DNA from: Pseudomonadota bacterium
Lineage (GTDB): Bacteria; Pseudomonadota; Gammaproteobacteria; Steroidobacterales; Steroidobacteraceae
Direction of reading: 5' to 3'
Length of the DNA stretch: 64,000 nt
Assembly: GCA_021847105.1 (NCBI GenBank)
Contig: JAJZUT010000017.1
Span: forward strand, 1-64,000
The position numbers were made by a program, and so were the translations under genes. Shown piece after piece: positions 38,154 to 48,207 of this stretch (positions within the stretch are counted from its first letter, which is position 1; each line of letters begins with the position of its first letter). Under the pieces are notes generated by a model. It was not told the origin of the DNA. It did not search any database and was given only the letters and a program-made list of their open reading frames with translations.

Positions 38154-39329
38154 TCAGGCTGCCTTGTGGGTGGCGTGCGAGCGCTGCTGTCCGGTCTTGC
38201 CGGCGACGATCACCTCACCGGAGATGTCCTTGGTTCCGCCGGGGGCGTAGTGGCGGCCAAAGCGATTGGCGAGGATGTCGGTCAGGCTGAACTGCTCCTG
38301 GGCGACGAAGCCGCTGTAGCGCTGCGGGTGCTCGAGCACCAGGTCCACCACGGCGGTGATCCCGGCGGCGGTGGTCACCTGGATCGCCGACCAGAGCCGT
38401 CCGCCGATCAGCTGCGGGTAGATCTTGTTGACGTAGTTCTCCTCGCGCAGCTGCCCGTCCTGCATGCCGGTGACCGCGACGTAGACAATGATCACGTCCT
38501 GCAGGGTCTGCGGCACGGCATTCTCAAGAATGCGCTTGAGCGTGCCGCGGTCCTGATTGAGCTTCAGGTCATTCATCAGCAGACGCATCTGCTCGCAGTG
38601 GCCCGGGTAGCGGATGGTCTTGTAGTTCATCGACTCGGCATGTGCACCGTGCGTCTCGGCGAGAGAGCCGAGTCCACCGGAGGTGTTGAACGCCTCGTAC
38701 AGCGTGCCGTCGATCTCGATTTCCTCCAGCCCCTCGAGCGGCGCAACATCGACGCTGCGCCCATCGACGATGGCTTGGCAGGGATTACCGTACTCGTTGA
38801 TCAGTCCCTCGGTGGACCAGGTGAGGGAGTACTTGAGCACGTTGTTTGGGTGCTGGGGCAATGCGCCGACGCGCAGCTTCACTGCGCGCAGCGACTCGAA
38901 GTGCTTGATCAGCTCGGCAGCGGCGATGCTGATGAACCCCGGCGCCAGGCCACATTGCGGGACGAACGCGCGGCTGGAGCCGGCGGCGATGGTGCGTACG
39001 GCGCGCGTAACAGCCACGTCCTCGGTGAGGTCGAAGTAATGCACGTTAGCGTGGCGGGCCGCTTCGGCCACCGTGACGTTGCAGTAAAACGGCAGGCTCG
39101 AAATCACCGCATCGACCGGATGCGCTGCGAGGTGACGCTCGATGGCCTCGCGTGACTGTGCGTCGAGTCCGTAGGCGGTCATGCCCTTCATGCCGTGTGC
39201 CTTCACGACCGCCTCAGCGACGCTCGGGTCCACATCGGCGAGATCGACTTGGTAGGCGCCCGAGCCGGCCAGCAATCCAGAGATCAACGCGCCGATCTTG
39301 CCGGCGCCGAGAATGAGTACGCGGTGCAT
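38154..39329 (-). CDS. Saccharopine dehydrogenase (glutamate-forming type)
   Basis: A 391-residue NAD(P)-binding enzyme with Rossmann motif VLILGAGKIG at the N-terminus, SLPFYCNVTVAEAARHANVHYFDLTED, and VPQCGLAPGFISIAA. The pattern matches the saccharopine dehydrogenase C-terminal/Lys9-like family, which releases glutamate and aminoadipate semialdehyde from saccharopine. Adjacent ALDH7-type dehydrogenase on the same strand suggests catabolic use. No lysine-ketoglutarate reductase gene is visible in the window. It is divergent from the class II DAHP synthase gene. Confidence 0.85.
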   Translation of the reverse strand: MHRVLILGAGKIGALISGLLAGSGAYQVDLADVDPSVAEAVVKAHGMKGMTAYGLDAQSREAIERHLAAHPVDAVISSLPFYCNVTVAEAARHANVHYFDLTEDVAVTRAVRTIAAGSSRAFVPQCGLAPGFISIAAAELIKHFESLRAVKLRVGALPQHPNNVLKYSLTWSTEGLINEYGNPCQAIVDGRSVDVAPLEGLEEIEIDGTLYEAFNTSGGLGSLAETHGAHAESMNYKTIRYPGHCEQMRLLMNDLKLNQDRGTLKRILENAVPQTLQDVIIVYVAVTGMQDGQLREENYVNKIYPQLIGGRLWSAIQVTTAAGITAVVDLVLEHPQRYSGFVAQEQFSLTDILANRFGRHYAPGGTKDISGEVIVAGKTGQQRSHATHKAA

Positions 39330-39412
39330 GTCGCCCTCGAAAAGTAAGCGTGAAGCCGACTATTGTCTCTCCGCGGCGGTCACAGCGCCAGTCGTGCTAG
39401 GATGCAAATATC

Positions 39413-40780
39413 ATGCGCCCGCCCGAAAGCACCGCCTGGCATCCGGCCAGCTGGCAGGCAAAGCCGGCCCAGCAGCAACCCCGCTACGACGATCCGTCCG
39501 CGCTCGAGCGGGTGGTGGCCGAGTTGTCGCGTCTGCCGCCCATCGTGGTGTCCTGGGAAGTCGAAGCGCTGCGCGAGCGGTTGGCGGCCGCCCAGCGCGG
39601 CCAGGCGTTTCTCTTGCAGGGCGGGGACTGCGCCGAGACCTTCGCCGACTGCGAGTCGGACTCGATTGCCAAGAAGCTGAAGATCCTGCTGCAGATGAGC
39701 CTGGTCCTGCTGCACGGGTTAAAGAAGCCGATCATTCGGCTCGGGCGCATGGCGGGCCAGTACGCCAAACCCCGTTCGGCCGACAGCGAAACACGCGAGG
39801 GCGTGACGCTGCCGAGTTTTCGTGGCGATCTGGTCAATCGGCCCGAGTTCAGCGCCGAGGCGCGCCGGGCAGACCCGCAGCTGCTGCTGCGCGGTTACGA
39901 GCGGGCGGCACTGACGCTGAATTTCGTGCGCGCGCTGGTCGATGGCGGCTTTGCCGATCTGCATCACCCGGAGTACTGGGACCTCGGCTTCGTCAAGCAC
40001 GCGCCGCTGAAGGACGCTTATCAGCGCATCGTGCAGTCGATCGGCGATGCGCTCGATTTTTTTGAGGGCATCAGCAGAAGGCCGGTGCATGAGGCGACGC
40101 TGGTCGATTTCTACGCGAGCCACGAGGGTCTGCATCTGCTCTACGAGCAGGCGCAGACGCGGTTCATTCCGCGCCAGAACCGCTGGTACAACCTCTCGAC
40201 GCACATGCCGTGGATCGGCATGCGCACCGCCAAGCTCGACGGCGCGCACGTCGAGTTTTTCCGCGGCATCTCGAATCCCATCGGCATCAAGATTGGTGCG
40301 GCAATGGATGAGGCCTGGCTGCAGGGCCTCATCGCCACGCTCAATCCGCAGAATCAACCCGGACGGCTGACGCTCATTCATCGCTTCGGGGTGAAGGACA
40401 TCGAGACCGCGCTGCCGCGAATGATCGAGGCGGTGCGCCAGAGCGGCCAGGCGGTGCTGTGGGTGTGCGATCCGATGCACGGCAATACCGAGACCAGTAC
40501 GGCAGGCCTCAAGACCCGGCGCTTCGAGAACATTCTGAAGGAAGTGGATCTTTCGTTCCGCATTCACGCCGATCTCGGCTCGCGCCTCGGCGGGGTGCAT
40601 ATCGAGCTCACCGGCGATGACGTCACCGAGTGTACCGGCGGGGCGCGAGGTCTGACCGATGCCGATCTGCAGCGCGCCTACCGCTCTACCGTCGACCCGC
40701 GGCTCAATCACGAGCAAGCCCTTGAGCTGGCGATGCTGATTGCCGAGCGCAGCCAGAGCCGACGGCTCTTGCACCTGTGA
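39413..40780 (+). CDS. Class II DAHP synthase
   Basis: A 455-residue enzyme of the plant/Mycobacterium type that joins phosphoenolpyruvate and erythrose 4-phosphate at the entry of the shikimate pathway. Typical blocks are AFLLQGGDCAETFADC (with the metal-site Cys), IRLGRMAGQYAKPRS, SHEGLHLLYEQAQTR, MPWIGMRTAKLDGAHVEFFRGISNPIGIKIG, and VLWVCDPMHGNTE. AGGA lies about 9 bases before ATG 39413. A class I DAHP synthase, unrelated in sequence, is encoded at 58457, so the organism has both classes. Confidence 0.95.
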   Translation: MRPPESTAWHPASWQAKPAQQQPRYDDPSALERVVAELSRLPPIVVSWEVEALRERLAAAQRGQAFLLQGGDCAETFADCESDSIAKKLKILLQMSLVLLHGLKKPIIRLGRMAGQYAKPRSADSETREGVTLPSFRGDLVNRPEFSAEARRADPQLLLRGYERAALTLNFVRALVDGGFADLHHPEYWDLGFVKHAPLKDAYQRIVQSIGDALDFFEGISRRPVHEATLVDFYASHEGLHLLYEQAQTRFIPRQNRWYNLSTHMPWIGMRTAKLDGAHVEFFRGISNPIGIKIGAAMDEAWLQGLIATLNPQNQPGRLTLIHRFGVKDIETALPRMIEAVRQSGQAVLWVCDPMHGNTETSTAGLKTRRFENILKEVDLSFRIHADLGSRLGGVHIELTGDDVTECTGGARGLTDADLQRAYRSTVDPRLNHEQALELAMLIAERSQSRRLLHL

Positions 40781-40867
40781 GAGCGGGCACGCCGGGCGCT
40801 GTGAACGGCCCGACGAATTGAATGACTAATGCGCATCGGCGGCAGGGTTTGCCGGTAGAATGCGCCA

Positions 40868-42188
<1,321 letters not shown>

Positions 42189-42196
<8 letters not shown>

Positions 42197-42830
42197 GAAG
42201 GCCCTTTACGATCCGCGCTGCAGCCGCTGCGAACGCCTCGCCGGGTTCCTTGAGCAGGTGCGTGCACGCTATCCGGATTATTGGGCGCGCCCGGTTCCCT
42301 CGTTCGGTGCCGACGATCCGCGGATCCTGATCGTCGGGCTCGCCCCGGGGCTGCACGGGGCGAACCGCACCGGGCGGCCGTTCACGGGCGACTATGCGGG
42401 CATCCTGCTCTATCAGACGCTGCACGAGGCCGGACTGGCGAACCGCGCGCATTCCGAGTCGCGCGAGGATGCCCTGCGGCTGCGCGAGGTGCGCATTGTC
42501 AATTCCGTCAAATGCGTACCGCCGCAGAACAAGCCGACCCCGGCGGAGATTCGCACCTGTAACGGCTACCTGCGCGCGGAGGTCGGCAGGCTGGAGCGCG
42601 TGCGGGTGGTGCTCGCCCTGGGACGCATCGCCCATGAGGCGTTCCTGCGGGCAAGCGAACTGAAGCCGGCCGCCTTTCCCTTCGGGCATGGGCGCGAGCA
42701 TCCCGTTGCTGAGGGTCGTACCCTGCTCGATTCGTACCACTGCAGCCGCTACAACACCTCGACGCGACGACTCACCGCGGAAATGTTCACCCGCGTGGTT
42801 GCGCGCGCCTGCGAGCTCGCGGGCGTTTAA
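42189..42830 (+). CDS. Uracil-DNA glycosylase, family 5 (UDGb-like)
   Basis: A 213-residue iron-sulfur DNA repair glycosylase. The likely [4Fe-4S] ligands are Cys11, Cys14, Cys109 and Cys124. Motif 1 is [22 protein letters not shown], which lacks the catalytic polar residue of other families, as is typical of family 5. Motif 2 is around His184 in [28 protein letters not shown] is a family mark. Family 5 enzymes remove uracil and hypoxanthine. The gene starts 8 bases inside icd and precedes uvrC by 9 bases, so two DNA-repair genes are adjacent. Confidence 0.9.
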
Positions 42831-42839
42831 AATACGCGC

Positions 42840-44660
42840 GTGAACTGCGCGTTCGACTCCAAGGCCTTCGTTGCTGCGCTGCCGCGCCGGCCCGGCGTCT
42901 ATCGCATGTTCGACCGGGACCACGAGCTGCTCTACGTGGGCAAGGCGCGCAGTCTCAAGGACCGGGTGGGGAGTTATTTCAGCGGCAGCAATGTCAGTCC
43001 AAAGGTTCAGGCACTGGTGCAGCTGATTGCGGACATGGAGGTCACGGTCACGCACTCGGAAACCGAGGCACTGCTGCTCGAGTACAACCTGATCAAAGCG
43101 CACCGGCCGCGCTTCAACGTGGTGCTGCGCGATGACAAGAGCTATCCCTACATCCTGCTCGGCAGCGGCCACGCGTTCCCCCGCCTGTCGCTCTATCGGG
43201 GCGCGCGCGTGCCCGGCGCGCGGCATTTCGGTCCATTCCCGAGCAGTACGGCGGTGCGCGAGACGCTCAACCAGCTGCAGAAGCTCTTTCGCATCCGCAG
43301 CTGCCGCGACAGCTTCTTCGCGCATCGCAGCCGTCCCTGTCTGCAGTATCAGATCGGGCGCTGTTCGGCACCCTGCGTCGGCCTGATCAGCGCCGAGGCG
43401 TATGCGCAGGACGTGGAGGCGGCCGTCAAGGTGCTTGAGGGACGCAGCGACGAAGTCAACGCACTGCTCAGGCAGAGAATGCAGAGCGCAGCCGAACGCC
43501 TCGAGTACGAGCGCGCGGCCGAGGTGCGCGATCAACTCGCCGCGCTGCGCGAAATTCAGGCGCAGCAGGTGGTCACGGCCGAGCAGGAACGCGATGTCGA
43601 TGTCTTTGAGATTGTCGGGGAGCCGGGCGAGTACGCCGTCAGCGCCATGCTGGTGCGCGGCGGGCGAAATCTCGGCACGACCAGCAGTTTTCCGCGGGCG
43701 GCCTTCGCCGAGCCCGAGGAGGCGCTGTCATCGTTTCTGATGCAGTACTACGCCAACCACGATCCGCCGGCCGAGGTGCTCCTCGGTCGTGCGCTCGAGG
43801 ATGCCGCGGCCCTCGGAGAGGCACTCGCCGAGCGGGCCGGCCATGCGGTCACCGTGCGCTGCCCGAGCCGGGGACTCGGGCTGAAGTGGGCGCAGATGGC
43901 GCGTGAGAATGCCGAGCAGGCCCTGCGGATGCGTCTGGCGCGTCGCCAGGGGATGGAGGAGATGCTCAGCGCGCTGGCCCGGGAGCTCGACCTGCCGGCC
44001 GTTCCGGGTCGGATGGAATGCTTCGACATCAGCCATACCGGCGGGGAGGGCACCGTGGCCTCCTGCGTCGTATTCGGACCCGAGGGGCCCCTGAAGAAAG
44101 AGTATCGCCGGTTCAATATTACGGGGGTGACTCCGGGAGATGACTACGGGGCGTTGCGCCAGGCCCTGAAGCGTCGTTATACGCGTGTGCGCAATGAGGA
44201 GGTCCCGGCTCCGGATCTGTTGCTGATCGATGGCGGGGTTGGCCAGATCGAGGGGGTGCATTCGGAGCTCACCGAGCTCGGGGTGAGTGGGATTGTGCTG
44301 GTTGGGGTCGCTAAGGGACCGGATCGCCGTCCTGGACAGGAGCGAGTGTTCGTGTACGGCGAACCGACGCCGCGCATCCCAGCCGCCCATTCGCCGGCGT
44401 CGCGCCTGATCCAGCGCATTCGCGACGAGGCACATCGATTTGCGATCACCGGCCACCGGCGCAAGCGCGCGCGCCGCTTCAATGAATCGGTGCTCGAGGC
44501 CGTACCGGGCCTCGGTCCGGCCAAGCGCCGCGCGCTGCTCACCCATTTCGGGGGGCTGCAGGGGGTGCTGCGTGCCGGTGTCGCCGATCTGGCGCAGGTG
44601 AACGGAATTGGAGCAAGCCTGGCGCGCACCCTTTATGATCACCTGCATCCCGGATCGTGA
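42840..44660 (+). CDS. uvrC: Excinuclease ABC subunit C
   Basis: A 606-residue nuclease that makes both cuts in nucleotide excision repair. In order: the GIY-YIG domain (GVYRMFDRDHELLYVGKARSLKDRVGSYF), a Cys-rich region (CRDSFF...SRPCLQYQIGRCSAPCVG), the UvrB-binding helix pair around 205-235 (RMQSAAERLEYERAAEVRDQLAAL), the RNase H-like domain with CFDISHTGGEGTVASCVVF and LIDGGVGQI, and the C-terminal helix-hairpin-helix (VPGLGPAKRRALL). The start is GTG 42840. The uvrC-pgsA-tRNA-Gly order is that of E. coli. Confidence 0.96.
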   Translation: MNCAFDSKAFVAALPRRPGVYRMFDRDHELLYVGKARSLKDRVGSYFSGSNVSPKVQALVQLIADMEVTVTHSETEALLLEYNLIKAHRPRFNVVLRDDKSYPYILLGSGHAFPRLSLYRGARVPGARHFGPFPSSTAVRETLNQLQKLFRIRSCRDSFFAHRSRPCLQYQIGRCSAPCVGLISAEAYAQDVEAAVKVLEGRSDEVNALLRQRMQSAAERLEYERAAEVRDQLAALREIQAQQVVTAEQERDVDVFEIVGEPGEYAVSAMLVRGGRNLGTTSSFPRAAFAEPEEALSSFLMQYYANHDPPAEVLLGRALEDAAALGEALAERAGHAVTVRCPSRGLGLKWAQMARENAEQALRMRLARRQGMEEMLSALARELDLPAVPGRMECFDISHTGGEGTVASCVVFGPEGPLKKEYRRFNITGVTPGDDYGALRQALKRRYTRVRNEEVPAPDLLLIDGGVGQIEGVHSELTELGVSGIVLVGVAKGPDRRPGQERVFVYGEPTPRIPAAHSPASRLIQRIRDEAHRFAITGHRRKRARRFNESVLEAVPGLGPAKRRALLTHFGGLQGVLRAGVADLAQVNGIGASLARTLYDHLHPGS

Positions 44661-44667
44661 GCCTCGC

Positions 44668-45222
44668 ATGCCCTGGAATCTGCCGAATACGCTGACGTGG
44701 CTGCGCATCGGCGCCATCCCGCTCATCGTGCTGCTGTTTTTCATGCGCGCGCACTGGGCGGATCCGGCGGCGGGTCTGCTGTTCGCCGCGGCAGGCATCA
44801 CGGATTCGCTGGACGGATATTTTGCGCGTCGCCTGGGACAGACCTCGCGTCTGGGGGCGTTCCTCGATCCCGTGGCGGACAAACTCATCGTCGCCGTGGC
44901 GCTGGTACTGATCGTCAGCCGCGATACGCGGCCGCTGATTGTGCTCACCGCAGCGGTGATCATTGGACGCGAGATCACCATTTCCGCACTGCGGGAGTGG
45001 ATGGCCGAGATCGGCGAGCGACGTAAGGTGGCCGTCTCACAGCTCGGCAAGATCAAGACCGTGCTGCAGATCGTGGGACTTGCGCTGATGCTGTACCGGG
45101 AGCCGATTGCCGGCCTGCCCATCTACTCGACGGGCGTGATGATGACCGAGCTGGCGGCCCTCGCAACGCTAGTCTCCATGGTGGCGTATCTGCGGGCGGC
45201 CTGGCCTGAGCTCAAGCGTTGA
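44668..45222 (+). CDS. pgsA: CDP-diacylglycerol-glycerol-3-phosphate 3-phosphatidyltransferase
   Basis: A 184-residue inner-membrane enzyme that makes phosphatidylglycerol phosphate, the precursor of phosphatidylglycerol and cardiolipin. The CDP-alcohol phosphotransferase motif DSLDGYFARRLGQTSRLGAFLDPVADK is complete, with the Asp residues that bind metal. About five or six membrane helices are predicted. The frame is open to 44608, but ATG 44668 begins MPWNLPNTLTWLRI, the standard PgsA start, and follows the uvrC stop by 7 bases. Confidence 0.94.
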   Translation: MPWNLPNTLTWLRIGAIPLIVLLFFMRAHWADPAAGLLFAAAGITDSLDGYFARRLGQTSRLGAFLDPVADKLIVAVALVLIVSRDTRPLIVLTAAVIIGREITISALREWMAEIGERRKVAVSQLGKIKTVLQIVGLALMLYREPIAGLPIYSTGVMMTELAALATLVSMVAYLRAAWPELKR

Positions 45223-45232
45223 ACGGACCGGC

Positions 45233-45260
45233 TTGACTTCGCCTCGGCGGCCCCTAAAAT
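45233..45260 (+). promoter_or_regulatory. Predicted promoter of tRNA-Gly
   Basis: TTGACT (45233-45238) and TAAAAT (45255-45260) are separated by 16 bases and lie 18 bases before the tRNA. This is a good sigma-70 match and starts within 11 bases of the pgsA stop, so the tRNA need not depend on the uvrC-pgsA transcript. Confidence 0.65.
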
Positions 45261-45278
45261 GCCGGCTCGCCTCGTGGT

Positions 45279-45354
<76 letters not shown>

Positions 45355-46881
45355 AAAATCTCCATTAGAATCAAAACATTACGTCTAGCACTTCGCTTGA
45401 TGTATGAATGGCGTGAGCGACTGCGTTCGGCGTCGGCGATCTGCCGGCCTCGGACCGCAGACACGGGGTCGAAGGCCATTTTCTAGAGTGCCGAGCCCCG
45501 CGTGCCAAGACGGTCTCGGGTCAGCCCTGAATACAGCGAGAATTGCGCCGGGTCTTCGGCTCCGCCGCAATGCATAGCGTCGATCACGCCAGGGGACGTC
45601 ACCTTCAGGACGAGTCAATCACACGCGCCGCTGATGACGGTGACGATCCTGCGACAGCCACTGCGGCCATGAGAATGCGGGAACTACCGGTGCGCCAACA
45701 ACAAACAGTGCGTTGAGCAGGTTAAGGCGTTTCAAACCTCACTCTCCCGTCGGGTCGCATTTGCCTCGAAGCGAGATCTTGGATCGGCGCCGTGCTGCCG
45801 AAGCTGCTCAGCTGCCGATGCGATCGGGGAGTGCCGGGTGGGCAGGAGATGAACGGAGACTATCTCGTACGCTATGCCGATCTGCCGCGCAATAGCCATG
45901 AGTCATCGGATGAAGAACCGCGCTTCTCGCGTGCGCCGGGCCTTAAGGAGCGACTCGTTGCTGATACCGGCGACTTCAGCACGTGCGAGCCCAAAAGCTG
46001 CAGCGCTCTGGCCGAGATAATCTGCGAGCCTGAGCCCGGAATTCTCTCTGGGCATATCGGTCCAGCTTCGCCTCGCACTCGATTGTGCGCCCGCGTTCGC
46101 AAATCGCCCGGTGTCAGGAATTTCAACTGTAGGCCGAGAGGCTCCTCAAGCAGCACCCGCGGCTTGCCCAACCACATCCGCATGGTGCCGAAGAGCCACT
46201 TAGCCAGAACATTGACACCGCATTTCACAGTCTTTCGGCTACGGAGCACGGATCCGAAGAGGGCCGGGCTTCGGGCGCGACGCGGCCCCTTGGCCTCGCG
46301 ACTCTCGTGCCGGTTAACAGCCAGTGCCTGCGATGCTTTCACGACAGCAAACGACTTGTAGTCGACCGCTGGAACCTCGCGACCGGGACGGTCGGCATGG
46401 AACGACCCTGCGGCAGACAGCCGATGGCTGTCCTCCTGGTCGCGTCTGCGACGATCTGCGAAGAAGGCGGATCTGAAGCCTTAGTGCGCACACCTCGGGC
46501 AGGGTGAGTGGCGCATTTGAGCGCATGGCAAGGAAACCGGGCCCGATGCGTTCTCATCGCTCACTCGGCGCAAACCGCATACCCCTTTCGTAAGACGCGA
46601 GAGTTGGCAGGCAATGTCACGCTGCGGCTCAGCTGAATCGCGTGGCGTGCCGATCGGTTGGTCTGATGGCTGTGCCTGCGGAGAGTGTTGTTGGGTCACG
46701 GAAATTGAACTCCGCGCGAGGTGAGTTGTCCATCAATGCACGAGCCCCTTCAGTGGCAGTTCATGGTCGGTTTGGCACACTTCATCCGACCGCGTGAATA
46801 ATCCGGACGTCGAGTAGGCTTCGCCCCGTGCGCGATCTCGAGCGTTCCGCAAAAATAATCGAGAAACCAAGGAGAGACGTT
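45355..46881. other. 1.5-kb interval after tRNA-Gly without a convincing gene
   Basis: Frames here, such as rightward 45792-46361 and leftward 45872-46342, overlap each other on opposite strands and give Arg/Ser-rich translations with no recognised domain. The DNA is still GC-rich but lacks the codon pattern of the flanking genes. The 3' end of a tRNA is a common phage and island integration site, but I found no integrase remnant and no second copy of the tRNA 3' end within this interval. No terminator hairpin was seen right after the tRNA. Confidence 0.45.
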
Positions 46882-47970
46882 GTGCGTCTAAGAAAATCAG
46901 TGATCCTCTGTGCCGTGGCCGTTCCGGCCATGGCCTGTGCGGGCCAACCGGACCAATGGTATGTGGCACCGCAACTCGGGGCCTTCTCGCCGAACTATCA
47001 GCGTTCGCTCGAGAAAAACGATTGGCTCTATGGCGTCGCACTGGGCCGTGAGATCAATCGATACTTCAATCTTGAGCTGAACATCGACGGCACTCGGCTG
47101 TCCGGCATTCACGGTGTCGGGCCGATGCACATCTACGGCACAACGCTTGATGCGCTTGCGATCCTGAATCGCAATGGCCGGTTGTCACCCTATCTGCGGG
47201 TCGGTGCGGGCTTCGTGCACAATGTGCCAAGCGGGCAAAGTACCAATCAGACGGACTTCGCCACAGATGCCGGCGTCGGCCTGTACTGGAATCTATGGCG
47301 CAGCCCGAATGGTACCCGCGCATTCGCGTTGCGCCCTGAGATCAAAGTACGCTGGCAGAACCCGGGCCGCTCCCCGGATCTGCAGGATTACATTGCAGAC
47401 ATCGGCTTCCAGTACTCCTTCGGGGGATCTCCCAGTTCGAGCGTGGCGCCCGCAGTGGAGCCGCCGCCGCCGCCGCCGCCACCACCACCACCGGCTCCGC
47501 CGAAAGCGCCTGCGGCACCGGTAAGCGCTCCAGCCCCGGCGGCACCTCCTGCGATGCCGGCACACGGTACGTTCATTCTGCCAACACGCGGCTCGGTCAT
47601 CCTCAAGGGCGTGACATTTGCATTCAACTCCGCGCACCTGACGAGTTCCTCCCGCTCGGTACTCGACCAAGCCGCAGAGGGTCTGAAGAACCATCCATTA
47701 TTGAAGGTGGAGATTCAAGGCTACACCGACAGTGTCGGTACGGTTGCCTACAATCTGCGGCTTTCGCAGCATCGCGCCGAGGCGGTGCGCAACTTTCTCA
47801 TCGCCGACGGTGTCGCAGCAGGACAGCTGCGAGCCCGGGGCTACGGCCCGGCCGATCCGATTGCCAGTAACCACACCGCGGCCGGGCGCGCCCTGAACCG
47901 GAGAGTCGTCATGGCGGTGTTGAGCAACCCCAATGCCGTCAAGGTGAAGGGGTCCGGAACCGTTAAATAG
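46882..47970 (+). CDS. OmpA-family outer-membrane protein
   Basis: A 362-residue protein, probably an outer-membrane beta-barrel tied to the cell wall. GTG 46882 has AAGGAGAG about 6 bases upstream and opens straight into a signal peptide ending near MACAGQ; the ATG at 46828 would put an unlikely 18-residue charged extension in front. Residues about 20-175 form an OmpA-like eight-strand barrel (YVAPQLGAFS, NLELNIDGTRL, PYLRVGAGFVHN). A proline-rich hinge with eleven consecutive Pro follows, then the OmpA_C peptidoglycan-binding domain with FAFNSAHLTSSSRSVLD and GYTDSVGTVAYNLRLSQHRA (binding Asp and Arg). Confidence 0.88.
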   Translation: MRLRKSVILCAVAVPAMACAGQPDQWYVAPQLGAFSPNYQRSLEKNDWLYGVALGREINRYFNLELNIDGTRLSGIHGVGPMHIYGTTLDALAILNRNGRLSPYLRVGAGFVHNVPSGQSTNQTDFATDAGVGLYWNLWRSPNGTRAFALRPEIKVRWQNPGRSPDLQDYIADIGFQYSFGGSPSSSVAPAVEPPPPPPPPPPPAPPKAPAAPVSAPAPAAPPAMPAHGTFILPTRGSVILKGVTFAFNSAHLTSSSRSVLDQAAEGLKNHPLLKVEIQGYTDSVGTVAYNLRLSQHRAEAVRNFLIADGVAAGQLRARGYGPADPIASNHTAAGRALNRRVVMAVLSNPNAVKVKGSGTVK

Positions 47971-48041
47971 GAACCGGCCCGGCACCCGAACGGCGTCGAG
48001 CGAACCTGGGCGGGTTAGCTCGGTCCGGTACCGGCCGGAAC

Positions 48042-48097
48042 GGCGCAATTCACGCGCAAGCAGGGACGCTTGCGCACTTTCCGGAGTGAATTGCGGC
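48042..48097. repeat. Nested inverted repeats between ompA-like and RND genes
   Basis: An inner stem GCGCAAGC (48054-48061) / GCTTGCGC (48068-48075) lies inside an outer stem GCAATTCAC (48045-48053) / GTGAATTGC (48086-48094), with 10 unpaired bases on one side. The region separates two convergent genes, so it may terminate or protect both transcripts. There is no T tract. The rest of 47971-48207 holds nothing else I can name. Confidence 0.5.
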
Positions 48098-48207
48098 GCC
48101 GCTGTGCTGGCCGGAACAGTGGTGCCCGGAGAGGGTGAAGGCAGCGCGCACCGGCAGCGCTGGGCGGGCGGATTCGCCGGCGAGATCGGCCCAATCTCGC
48201 CGGCGAG

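Noticed and set aside
37017..39155. A plus-strand open frame of 712 codons
   Set aside because: It is antisense to the ALDH7 and saccharopine dehydrogenase genes and has no recognisable domain.
45355..46881. Integration-site direct repeat or integrase remnant after tRNA-Gly
   Set aside because: I looked for a copy of the tRNA 3' end and for integrase motifs in this interval and found neither.
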